From Tritrichomonas foetus (lineage: Eukaryota; Parabasalia; Tritrichomonadida; Tritrichomonadidae), in NCBI GenBank assembly GCA_001839685.1, contig MLAK01000773.1, forward strand, positions 1-18,492: a DNA stretch of 18,492 nt, read 5' to 3'. Below the pieces are notes generated by a model. It made no database searches. It was not told the origin of the DNA and saw only the letters and a list, made by a program, of their open reading frames with translations. Positions 9,232 through 16,898 of the stretch are shown piece after piece (the stretch's first letter is position 1; every line of letters starts with the position of its first letter). Made by a program: the position numbers and the translations under genes.

Positions 9232-9263
9232 TTAATGTGAATTTTGCAACACCATTTAAAGTC
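9228..9263. repeat. Imperfect hairpin at the end of the gene remnant
   Basis: GACTTTAATGTG at 9228-9239 pairs with CACCATTTAAAGTC at 9250-9263, allowing a small bulge, around a 10-nt loop. It sits exactly where the minus-strand open stretch 8974-9231 loses its frame. The right arm contains ACCATTTAAA, which is also the core of the upstream element found near the Rab gene. This may be coincidence. Confidence 0.4.
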
Positions 9264-9396
9264 TATTGTAATTTTTCGAGGATATTTTGATAGTTAAATA
9301 ATAACTCTCAATGAATATAAATATTTGAATCAATGTAATTGGGTAAATAAATATTAAATAGCGGAAAATATGTGATTTTAATTATTGAAAATATTT

Positions 9397-9642
9397 CTAT
9401 GAGCAATGATAAAAGCCCAAATATGTTACAATTGCTTTTCCATCCTCAGAAAGAGCATTTCTTTGTATATCTTTCAGTCCTTTTTTTGTATTTGCACGAT
9501 TAATGATGTCTTTTACTTTCCTTTTATCGAGAATTGATTCATAAAATGATATAATAGATGAGTCTTGAATCTTTTTTGAATAGAGGATATTCTTTTTCTT
9601 GTGCAAAGAACATTTCAAAGAATACTTTTTCAAAGGTCTCAT
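9397..9642 (-). pseudogene. Small ATG-started ORF, hypothetical or 5' remnant of a decayed gene
   Basis: The frame encodes 81 residues, basic and with no signal peptide or membrane segment (MRPLKKYSLKC..., ending ...VTYLGFYHCS). No domain is recognised. A TCATAG sequence begins about 20 bases before the ATG, close to but not matching the TCAYWW initiator. Being on the same strand as, and upstream of, the open stretch at 8974-9231, it could be the N-terminal part of one inactivated gene. Equally it may be a chance frame in AT-rich DNA, or a real small protein. Confidence 0.25.
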
Positions 9643-9866
9643 GACTAGAAATATCTATGAATATTACAATTGTAAACAACTTTTCTTTTTTATTTTTTCA
9701 TATTTTCATAAATATTTTCTTATTTATACGAAATAGATTTGATGAATCACTAAATGTCTGATCTTTTATGATTCATAATCACTTTTAAGAATTGGTCATA
9801 AATTGGCGTTCATACATTGACATATGTATATCTTCCTTATAAATGCCATGTAATATGAGCAGATCG

Positions 9867-9894
9867 ATATGGCCATTTAACAACATAAAAAGTT
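9867..9894 (+). promoter_or_regulatory. Two-box upstream element of the glucokinase-like gene
   Basis: Box A ATATGGCCATTTAA (9867-9880) is followed after 5 bases by box B TAAAAAGTT (9886-9894). The same two boxes with the same 5-base gap, differing at one base in box A, occur at 13712-13739 upstream of the Rab gene. A TCATAT at 9947-9952 matches the trichomonad initiator TCAYWW; box A ends 69 bases before its presumed +1 A. That start would give a 5' UTR of about 78 bases to the ATG at 10027, longer than usual for trichomonads. A regulatory role is inferred from the repetition only. Confidence 0.45.
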
Positions 9895-10026
9895 ATTTTC
9901 TTTTTTTAAATACTTTATTACATTTTTCTGTGTGTTTTCAATTATTTCATATTGCCGCTTGAACTTTTTCTCAGTCCTGAGAAAATTCAACTTTTTGAAG
10001 AAAATATTCCCATCAAATTCTTCCAA

Positions 10027-11301
10027 ATGGCTAACAGGCTCGAAAACTCAGAAGAAATCCTGTCGAAAGAGGAATTCAAGCAGGCGACACTCGGAGTGCA
10101 CATCTATAAAAATGGCGTCACTTTTTGCATTCATCCCGCACATAAAGATGTCTCAATTTCGTACGTTGAGACGTACCAGGGAGCCTTTTCGAAAGAGGTA
10201 ATTCTCCAATATTTGAAAAACTTCGACGATAAGCTCAAAAACAGCCATCCGGATATCCAAATATTAGCTACGACATTTTCCTTCCCAGGGCCGATCGACA
10301 ATGACGTCGTCGAAATTCCAAACTGGTGGGCAACCGGCGACAATCATTTCTCCAAGCGCGACTTCAGCAATTTAAGCATATGCCAAAAGCAAGTCAATAT
10401 CATCAACGAAATTCAAGCGCTTGGGCACGGCCTGATTTCAACGGACGAATTCTACGGACTCGAGGATGATTTTGCTCCTCTTTGGAAACCACCTGCAATG
10501 GATGTGATGCCGACATTGTATCCGCTGTACTTCTCGAGTGAAGCTGCTGCTGTTCTCCAAATTGCCTTCGGACTTGGTGCTGCATTCATTGTTCCGATTG
10601 ACAGCTCAGATTCATACAGAGTGATTGCATCTGAATGGGGCCATTCACAAATTCAAATTTGTGGGCCAGAAGAAGCAGCCTATCCAGAAGAATCTGGAAT
10701 TGTGAAGTTCATACGCGAAAGGAAAGGGGCAGCTGTTGAATGGGAAGATATTTGTTCATCCCGTGGTCTTAGAAACTGCTATGAATATTATTTATTACAT
10801 CAACAACAAAACTCCCCACAAACTTCAGTTAATCAAGCAAATTCTTCAAATAACAATAGCTTGAATACGCCTTTGAGTACATTAACTAATTCTTTAAATA
10901 GTAATAATAATTCTAATAGCACAGCTATAAACACTATCGTTGATCCATTAACTGAAATCGAAAAAGATCCAAACGATCCAATTGCTTCAAAAGCATTAAC
11001 AATGCATTTCAAATTTTTGATGAGATTTGCAAGGCAATGCTCAGTGAGCTTCAAATGTAAAAGTGTATTTATTAAGTATTCTGTATTCAATGGTGGAACA
11101 CAATGCATTCAAAAGCATATTGCCTTGTGCAGAGATGAATTTATGCATTTCACTAAAAGTGAATGGGTTTCAAATGTTTCGGTATTTGTTCAAACAAGTA
11201 ATAGAAACATATCATCAATGGGAGTTATGTATCATGCATTCCTTGGACTCGCAAGAAGTGAAAACGACGAAACTATATCGATATCTAAGCTTGACCAATA
11301 G
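10027..11301 (+). CDS. Glucokinase-family protein with eroded ATP-site motifs
   Basis: The first ATG in the frame gives 424 residues (MANRLENSEE...); the open frame continues 25 codons upstream to a TTG only. Similarity is to bacterial-type glucokinases (glucose + ATP to glucose 6-phosphate), the kind trichomonads use in glycolysis. Supporting motifs are SFPGPI (85-90), IPNW (97-100), INEIQALGHG (126-135), EWGH (203-206), VEWEDICSSRGL (237-248) and FNGG (354-357). By comparison with E. coli Glk, the sugar contacts Asn127, Glu203, His206 and Glu240 are retained. However, the catalytic Asp of NDxxA is Glu128, the phosphate-1 motif DIGGT is replaced by LGVHIYKNG, and the GTGLG loop reads AFGLG. 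A Gln/Asn/Ser-rich insert occupies about residues 258-303. It may be a weakly active or non-catalytic paralogue. The gene converges on the coiled-coil gene. Confidence 0.82.
   Translation: MANRLENSEEILSKEEFKQATLGVHIYKNGVTFCIHPAHKDVSISYVETYQGAFSKEVILQYLKNFDDKLKNSHPDIQILATTFSFPGPIDNDVVEIPNWWATGDNHFSKRDFSNLSICQKQVNIINEIQALGHGLISTDEFYGLEDDFAPLWKPPAMDVMPTLYPLYFSSEAAAVLQIAFGLGAAFIVPIDSSDSYRVIASEWGHSQIQICGPEEAAYPEESGIVKFIRERKGAAVEWEDICSSRGLRNCYEYYLLHQQQNSPQTSVNQANSSNNNSLNTPLSTLTNSLNSNNNSNSTAINTIVDPLTEIEKDPNDPIASKALTMHFKFLMRFARQCSVSFKCKSVFIKYSVFNGGTQCIQKHIALCRDEFMHFTKSEWVSNVSVFVQTSNRNISSMGVMYHAFLGLARSENDETISISKLDQ
10798..10935 (+). repeat. Gln/Asn/Ser-rich low-complexity insert in the glucokinase-like protein
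   Basis: Residues 258-303 are dominated by Gln, Asn, Ser and Thr and are encoded mostly by AAT/AAC/CAA/TCT-type codons. GC is about 23% in line 10861-10920, against about 48% in the upstream part of the same gene. The insert lies after the SSRGL motif, within the C-terminal lobe where canonical glucokinases have no such segment. It is probably a disordered loop produced by codon-repeat expansion. Confidence 0.8.
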
Positions 11302-11539
11302 AAAGAAACTACTTTTTTATTTCTTTCTTTCTTTTGAATCACAATTTTATTTTTTGATATTAAAAACATTATTGATGGAAAGTATCTTCTTTTCTATTTA
11401 TATTTATTTTGTTTAATATTGTTGTTTCTCTTTGAACTGGTAACAATTTATTGAATTTAATATTTTGAAATTTATTTGCTCTCGAAATTATTGCATCATT
11501 AAGTCAATACTGGAAACAAATTATGAATGATGACTTAAA

Positions 11540-12700
11540 CTAACTATGTAAGAGTTCAATAACCTTTTGTCTTTGTTCATCGATAATTTCCTGTACACTT
11601 TTAATTCTTGGATAAGCAGTATCTCTCTCTGTTATCCATTTTGCTGATGGAGATCTTTTGATCTTTTTATTTTCACATCCTTTCATTGAAACAATAGCTC
11701 TAGCTGAAGATGGAGTTCCTTCTAAATCATCATCAACATTCATTAATCTTTTATGTAGAAGATTGGCATCGCGAATTGGTTTTATTGAGATATCTTTTAG
11801 TAAAGATATTTCTTTGACTAATTGTAAATTGCGTCTTTTGATTTTGTTGACTTCTTCAGTTTGATGCATAACATGTATTTCTAATTGTTTTGCTTCATTT
11901 TGAAGCTGTTCATTTCTTTCATGTTCGTTCTTTAATCCTGTTTCAATGTCTCTCATCTTATGTTCAATTTTTTCAGACGCACCACTGAATTTTTCATGAA
12001 CTTGAGTTATTGGTAAATATTCAGAGTGTGGATAAATTTGGCCGAGCTTCTTTTCCATTTTAGGTGTATATCTATCAAGGACAGCTTTTTCATAATATGC
12101 ATTGTCATTTGAAATTGACATTTTGAAAGATGATATTCGTTCTAAAACATTTCTATTAAGATCACTCAATTCACCCAAAATTGGCTTTCCTTGAATTTTC
12201 TCTTTATTTTTCATGAATGCTGGTCTTGATCTGGATAAAGCATCATCAAGTTCAGCCTTTAATTTTTGTATTTGTAGTTTTAATTGAACTTTTGTTTTAA
12301 TAGACTTTTCCATTAACTTTCCATATGAATTGTTCATTGAGTTTCTTTGTTTTTCGAGAGATTTTCTTCTTGAAAGGAGTAATCCATTTTTATCCTGTAA
12401 TACCATTATTTCTTCAGAAATAAAATCTTGCGTTAACACTTGCGCTTGTTCTGTCCTGGCATGTTGTCCAGTTTTTGGAGCTAATGATTTTATTCTCACC
12501 TGTGTTTGTTCATGTGGTATTGCTAATTCATTCTCTTTAACTTTTAGAAGATTAAAAGAGAGTCTTTCAAAATCATGATTTGTGTCTGATCCAAAAAGAC
12601 GAGTTCCAATTCGTAGCAGGGTTGCTCTATCAGTTGGATTGTCTTTATTGAGGTAATGCGAATATTTGTTCACCAAATCACCGAATGATGAATCCTGCAT
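11540..12700 (-). CDS. Coiled-coil protein of unknown function
   Basis: This complete frame has 386 residues with ATG at 12698-12700 and TAG stop. I do not recognise a family. Two heptad-like regions stand out: about residues 95-155, rich in Leu/Lys/Glu with an SRRKSLEKQRN segment, and about 235-305, with ENEQLQ-like and IKRRNLQLVKEISLL stretches. They are separated by a region with several Pro and Tyr. The C-terminal 60 or so residues are basic with Ser-Pro sites (RSPSAKW) and a final helix. No membrane segment or signal peptide is seen. A TCATTT matching the initiator lies about 40 bases upstream of the ATG (complement of 12738-12743). A cytoskeletal or scaffold role is possible but only inferred from the coiled coils. 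Confidence 0.8.
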   Translation of the reverse strand: MQDSSFGDLVNKYSHYLNKDNPTDRATLLRIGTRLFGSDTNHDFERLSFNLLKVKENELAIPHEQTQVRIKSLAPKTGQHARTEQAQVLTQDFISEEIMVLQDKNGLLLSRRKSLEKQRNSMNNSYGKLMEKSIKTKVQLKLQIQKLKAELDDALSRSRPAFMKNKEKIQGKPILGELSDLNRNVLERISSFKMSISNDNAYYEKAVLDRYTPKMEKKLGQIYPHSEYLPITQVHEKFSGASEKIEHKMRDIETGLKNEHERNEQLQNEAKQLEIHVMHQTEEVNKIKRRNLQLVKEISLLKDISIKPIRDANLLHKRLMNVDDDLEGTPSSARAIVSMKGCENKKIKRSPSAKWITERDTAYPRIKSVQEIIDEQRQKVIELLHS

Positions 12701-13015
12701 TTTCTTCTACCTAACGATTTTTTTACAACGCCTTTTGAAAATGATTTCAAACTCCGAAATTTTTGTCAGAATTGATCTTTTCGAAATGATGATGTTGAAT
12801 CATTTTGAAACCTCATAAAGAAAATGAATGAATAACATTTTGTCATTTTGCTGAGATCTTCCAAACCATCATAATTGTAATGAAAACATGCAAGATATGC
12901 ATTGCTAGCATATCGATAAGTATATAACAATATTAATGAGAATCGATTTAATAATAAAAAAACACATTTTTTTCATCATTAGAGATGGTATTTTGGCAAT
13001 TCAGTGTTTTGGAAT
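12701..13015. other. Intergenic region between two minus-strand genes
   Basis: This AT-rich spacer of 315 bp lies between the 3' end of the Rab-like gene and the start of the coiled-coil gene, both on the minus strand. It should contain the 3' end signal of the former and the promoter of the latter. The minus-strand TCATTT (12738-12743) is the only initiator-like match near the coiled-coil ATG. The two-box element seen upstream of Rab and of the glucokinase-like gene is absent here. No RNA gene or repeat was recognised. Confidence 0.5.
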
Positions 13016-13603
13016 TCAGCAGCACTTTTTCTCTTGTGATTGTGTAGAATTAATATCAATTCCAGCCTGATGGTTCATTTCATCACCTGAAGAATTGAGA
13101 AACATGTTTCCAACGCACTGAAAAAGTTCGTCTATTCCATATCCAGTTAATGCGGAGGTTATAAAATGTTCTTTTACTCCAATTTCTTTAAGAAGCATTT
13201 TTATTTCTTTAATAAGGAGAGGTGGTTTATCATGCCATACATCATATTTGGTCGATACTAAAAACATCTTTTCTGGCGGATGATACTTGTCTGCAATTTC
13301 TTTCCATTTGATGAGTCCCTCTTTTGCATTATTTTCAGATGGATCTAAGCAAAGCATGACAAGATTTACATCACGGATGTAAAAATCTGCCATACTCATG
13401 TAAACTTCTTGGCCTGCCGTGTCCATTAAAATAATTTCGATTCTTTTGTCGCCAATTTCGATTGTTTTGCTCATCTTTGTCGTTCCGATTGTCGAGACGT
13501 TATTTTCGTCGAATTCGTTTTCAATCCAGCGTTTGATAATTGAAGTTTTACCGACATGCTCTTTGCCTATAACGGCAACTTTACAGTGAATTTCTTCGCA
13601 CAT
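13016..13603 (-). CDS. Rab-like small GTPase
   Basis: The protein has 195 residues with all GTPase motifs: P-loop GKEHVGKT (13-20), switch I Thr in STIGTT, DTAGQE with the catalytic Gln, TKYD in place of the usual NKxD (a variation also found in Rho proteins), and TSALTGYG as the SAK-type motif. It ends in KKCC, a double-cysteine geranylgeranylation signal of Rab proteins, so it should be membrane-anchored and act in vesicle traffic. The switch II region (EVYMSMADFYIRDVNLV) resembles Rab RabF3/F4 but diverges. The positions equivalent to Ras Gly12 and Gly13 are Glu15 and His16. Trichomonads have very large Rab families and I cannot assign a subclass. A likely initiator lies 18 bases upstream of the ATG. 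Confidence 0.9.
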   Translation of the reverse strand: MCEEIHCKVAVIGKEHVGKTSIIKRWIENEFDENNVSTIGTTKMSKTIEIGDKRIEIILMDTAGQEVYMSMADFYIRDVNLVMLCLDPSENNAKEGLIKWKEIADKYHPPEKMFLVSTKYDVWHDKPPLLIKEIKMLLKEIGVKEHFITSALTGYGIDELFQCVGNMFLNSSGDEMNHQAGIDINSTQSQEKKCC

Positions 13604-13617
13604 TTGTCGAAATTAAA

Positions 13618-13623
13618 AAATGA
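13618..13623 (-). promoter_or_regulatory. Initiator (Inr) of the Rab-like gene
   Basis: On the minus strand the sequence reads TCATTT, matching the trichomonad initiator TCA(+1)YWW. The presumed +1 A pairs with position 13621, giving an 18-base 5' UTR, within the short range usual for these organisms. Confidence 0.6.
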
Positions 13624-13676
13624 ACAGAGTCTTTCAAAAAGGCAGAATTCCAGACATGAATGGCATTTTTTGTGCT

Positions 13677-13739
13677 TTTAAATGGTCATATGACTAGATA
13701 TATGTTCAATTATATGACCATTTAAATACTTAAAAAGTT
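13677..13739. promoter_or_regulatory. Perfect inverted repeat containing two opposed copies of the upstream element
   Basis: ATATGACCATTTAAA occurs at 13712-13726 on the plus strand and as its exact complement at 13677-13691, a 15-bp perfect inverted repeat with a 20-base spacer. The plus-strand copy continues, after box A and a 5-base gap, into TAAAAAGTT (13731-13739), as at the glucokinase-like gene. The minus-strand copy faces the Rab gene, with box A ending 57 bases before its initiator, and is followed after 5 bases by an A-rich CAAAAAATG. It may be a bidirectional or dimer-bound promoter site. Confidence 0.5.
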
Positions 13740-13792
13740 TGTGAAAAATATGTCATGGGTAATATATTAATTTAGGAAAATAAAAACTATTT

Positions 13793-13796
13793 TTTA
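13793..13796 (-). terminator. UAAA polyadenylation signal overlapping the stop of the PAS-like gene
   Basis: On the minus strand the stop TAA is followed by A, in the context ATATAAAAAATAG. This is the third stop-overlapping TAAA in the window. Confidence 0.4.
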
Positions 13797-16700
13797 TATC
13801 AATAGTTGATCAAATTGGTGTAACACAAACTCTATTAACTCGATTAAATCATCATCTTGGAAAATGAAGTGATACACATTTTTAAAATTATCGTTGATGC
13901 TTTTAACATCGTTTCGAAATTTGAGTTTCTCAACTTTTTCTCTCTTTCGTGCTTCTTCCTCGATTTCCAATTTGTTTAACTCTTCTTTAAGTTCAATTAT
14001 TTCATTATGAATAGATGTAAAATCGAAAGCGAGTCCTGTCAAATTATTATCTATAACTGCTCCACAAATGTACAAAACAATTTTTCGATCAAACTTTAAT
14101 GGGAAAAAAGTATCAAGCACTGCTTTATTATCAATTGATTCCCTTATTTTTCTTCTAATTTCATTTTGATACTCTAATGGACATTGCTGAGTTACATTTG
14201 ACCAATTAAAAATGACAGATGTTCTACTTATCGGAAATGCTTTATAGCATCGATCTGGGATGGTTGTATCATCAAAAGTATATTGAAGCGTATTTGTATT
14301 AGAAAATGCAAAGTCCATAAATTCTAATAATTTGTCTTGTTCTTTCTGTTTTTTGATTTTCTTTGATACATCATTGAGAAAAATGGAAACTGTTTGTTCA
14401 GACGTTAGAAACATGCAGACTCTATAATTAGAGTAAGAAGAACTATCTTTAGATTCACCATCAGTTTCTTTGTAGATTTTTATATAAAAATCTTCTTCAC
14501 AACTTTTTCCTGATTCTAAATTATGAATACTAGATAAAAACAAATTGTAGTCTTCAGAATCCAAAAAAGAAAGGAGGGTATTTAGGGGGATAGTGTTATT
14601 AATTTTATCACATAATGGGGAGAGCCATTCATTACTTATAAATAAATTAATATAAACTAAGTCAGAATCAATAATACCAAAAATGATATTTTTTGTTGAG
14701 TGATCAACAACAACAAAATCGGTTTCAGCTGGTGAAAGTACGCGATTTTTCCTCATTTCAAAAAAGGAAAAGATAAAATATGAATTATTTTGTATAGGGA
14801 TTGCTGTAAACCATGAAGGATGTCCAAATGGTGATAATAATCGGAAAGAAAATTTGCTCTTATTTTTTTTGTGAAAGCAGTTTTTATCTTCAGAATATAA
14901 AATATCATCTATTTTAGAAATAGGTTCTTTATAGCATAATGATTTTGTAATTAACTCTGCGTTTTCTAATTCATGATTTTCATTTAAACGCACAAATCCA
15001 AAACTTTTGGAAATGAAATTCAAATCTTCAGTCAGATTATCAGGCATATGTTTTGATGGGAAAAACTTTGACACATCTTCAATGAAGTATACTGTAGATT
15101 CATACATTAAGGTTTCATCGAAGTAAGTTCTGTAGTCTAGTAATATTTGATAGATTGAGCCATTATATTCTATATCAACAATATTTTGCTTACCTTTTTC
15201 CCTAACGTATTTATTATTGGTTTGAGAGATAATTAAATCAAATAAACTTTGATTAACTTCTCTACCAAATATTTTGCCAATCGAATCATATATTTGTGTT
15301 GATTCTCCTTTACATGAAACTAATGAAAGAACTTGTGTTTGCTCAAAGATACTTTCCAACCTTTTCCAAAGCAATAATGTATCATCTGATAGTAATAAAG
15401 AAACATGACTTGAAAGGAAAAGCGATAAATACATATGAAAAGCTCTTTCAACAGAGCGCAACACCATTAATTTGGAATAAAACACAATAATAAGGATAAA
15501 ATCAGATGATCCAGTCATAAAATGATTACCAGTTAACCTATATTTCTTTTTATTTTCTATTACTATTTCAGAGGCTGATCTTATTTCACTGATTTTAAGT
15601 AAAAATTGGGAAATGTCTTGTGTGAGAGAATCATTTGATGCATCCGAAAGCGCTGTCTTGAATAAAACTTGTTTTCCCCCACGATAGATAATGATTCCAG
15701 CTAAGTTAAGACGATAAAATAATTCATCAATATATTGGGACATTTCATTAAATGTAGCTTGAATTAAGATTCCTTTATTAATTATATCTATATGTAAAGA
15801 ACTAATATGAGATATCAGATTTGAAAGTGTTGAAATCGGATAGACAACTGACGGTTTTGTGGATAGTGAAATATTACATTTATCATCATAAACTTGAAAG
15901 GGAATATTGACTTCAATACATGAACTTTTCTTGAAAGTGAATTCTGCTTGTGATACTTGACTCTCTAAACTATCATCCATAACGACAGTACAATTTTTTG
16001 ATGCTCTTTTAATAGCAGAACAATAGAGTGGTGTTTCAGATTTTTCATGAACAATTGTAATAAATAGATAATTTTGAGGTAAATGGAAAATATTTACATT
16101 ATATGCACTATTAATATTATCAAACACAAAAAAGACATCCTTATTATTTTTAATCGCGATGTGAATATTCTTTTTGAGTTCTTTAATATACGATAAAAAG
16201 TTACTAAAATAGATTGGTCTGTATCTAAGTAAAACTTTTCCATCTTTGAGGAAAAGATAACTGAATTTAAGATTTTTTACTTTGATTGATAATGTTGGGA
16301 ATATAATATAATAAACACGACATGTGAAAATTATGATAAAATATAGGAAACATGATCTGGCAATTACATTGAACAACTTCACAAAATAATATTGATCAAA
16401 TAAAAGTCGATTATGACTACCCATATTAAAATTTGAAATCACTGCATAGGTTACAAAATAAGGGAATTCTTGTAAAAGTGATATATTTGTCACTAAGGTA
16501 GATTGAGTGTTATCAACAATGGATAAATAATATTCAGATACGATTTCATTGGAAAATGTTGGAATAAAATCATTTTTCAGGAAGAAGTTAATCAGGCTAG
16601 GAGTGATAGGAATTTTTGGGTCAAATGAAATACTATTATTTAGTAAAAAGTCTTTAGATACATGATACAAACCAAGTTCAACATATTTCATTTCAACTAT

Positions 16701-16898
16701 TCCAATAATCTTATCAGTATCGGTAGTTTGAGAATATGGAATAAGTGTGATATCACATTCCTCTAAATTTACTTCATTGCTTGGAGTGTACTTATTAAGT
16801 CTCCTTTTAAATATGGTATCCACATTTATATAGTCACATTGGAAGCATTTGACTTTAAGACTCCAACAATGACAAGTAAAGAATAACCAAAAATTCAC
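13794..16898 (-). CDS. Transmembrane multi-PAS sensor-like protein, 5' end uncertain
   Basis: The open frame has 1034 codons, beginning with GTG directly after an in-frame TAG, so the true start is not shown; the first ATG is codon 70. Residues 1-170 look extracytoplasmic. A hydrophobic stretch at about 178-202 (RSCFLYFIIIFTCRVYYIIF) is a likely membrane span. The cytoplasmic part holds PAS-like segments, clearest at about 735-845 (LDSEDYNLF, EEDFYIKIY, a final FLNDVSKKIKKQ like the DITExK end of PAS domains). Less certain ones lie near 520-612, 620-715 and 860-965. A coiled coil (about 966-1000, ELKEELNKLEIEEEARKREK) follows, then the protein stops. No kinase, cyclase or receiver domain is present. 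It may be a receptor whose output part is missing, or a decayed member of a family. The gene diverges from the kinase gene. Confidence 0.62.
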   Translation of the reverse strand: MNFWLFFTCHCWSLKVKCFQCDYINVDTIFKRRLNKYTPSNEVNLEECDITLIPYSQTTDTDKIIGIVEMKYVELGLYHVSKDFLLNNSISFDPKIPITPSLINFFLKNDFIPTFSNEIVSEYYLSIVDNTQSTLVTNISLLQEFPYFVTYAVISNFNMGSHNRLLFDQYYFVKLFNVIARSCFLYFIIIFTCRVYYIIFPTLSIKVKNLKFSYLFLKDGKVLLRYRPIYFSNFLSYIKELKKNIHIAIKNNKDVFFVFDNINSAYNVNIFHLPQNYLFITIVHEKSETPLYCSAIKRASKNCTVVMDDSLESQVSQAEFTFKKSSCIEVNIPFQVYDDKCNISLSTKPSVVYPISTLSNLISHISSLHIDIINKGILIQATFNEMSQYIDELFYRLNLAGIIIYRGGKQVLFKTALSDASNDSLTQDISQFLLKISEIRSASEIVIENKKKYRLTGNHFMTGSSDFILIIVFYSKLMVLRSVERAFHMYLSLFLSSHVSLLLSDDTLLLWKRLESIFEQTQVLSLVSCKGESTQIYDSIGKIFGREVNQSLFDLIISQTNNKYVREKGKQNIVDIEYNGSIYQILLDYRTYFDETLMYESTVYFIEDVSKFFPSKHMPDNLTEDLNFISKSFGFVRLNENHELENAELITKSLCYKEPISKIDDILYSEDKNCFHKKNKSKFSFRLLSPFGHPSWFTAIPIQNNSYFIFSFFEMRKNRVLSPAETDFVVVDHSTKNIIFGIIDSDLVYINLFISNEWLSPLCDKINNTIPLNTLLSFLDSEDYNLFLSSIHNLESGKSCEEDFYIKIYKETDGESKDSSSYSNYRVCMFLTSEQTVSIFLNDVSKKIKKQKEQDKLLEFMDFAFSNTNTLQYTFDDTTIPDRCYKAFPISRTSVIFNWSNVTQQCPLEYQNEIRRKIRESIDNKAVLDTFFPLKFDRKIVLYICGAVIDNNLTGLAFDFTSIHNEIIELKEELNKLEIEEEARKREKVEKLKFRNDVKSINDNFKNVYHFIFQDDDLIELIEFVLHQFDQLLI

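Larger units (their letters stand above)
8664..10026. other. Intergenic region between HECT and glucokinase-like genes
   Basis: This AT-rich stretch of about 1.36 kb holds a 74-nt T tract with a CT microsatellite and a purine-only run just downstream (8911-8933). It also holds two minus-strand open stretches that look like gene debris, a hairpin at 9228-9263, and the upstream sequences of the glucokinase-like gene, including a two-box element shared with the Rab upstream region. No intact ATG-started gene of normal length is present on either strand. Confidence 0.6.

Noticed and set aside
9932..10026. Upstream TTG/GTG starts before the glucokinase-like ATG
   Set aside because: Non-ATG starts are not expected in a trichomonad; the segment also contains the best initiator match (TCATAT at 9947-9952) and reads as leader sequence.
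11063..11416. 117-residue frame overlapping the glucokinase-like 3' end
   Set aside because: It lies out of frame over a well-supported gene and continues into T-rich 3' flank with Phe/Leu-rich composition.
13794..14003. Histidine-kinase phospho-acceptor helix at the C-terminus of the PAS-like protein
   Set aside because: The region after the coiled coil has a loosely similar pattern, but the key HE-RTP residues are missing and no ATPase domain follows.
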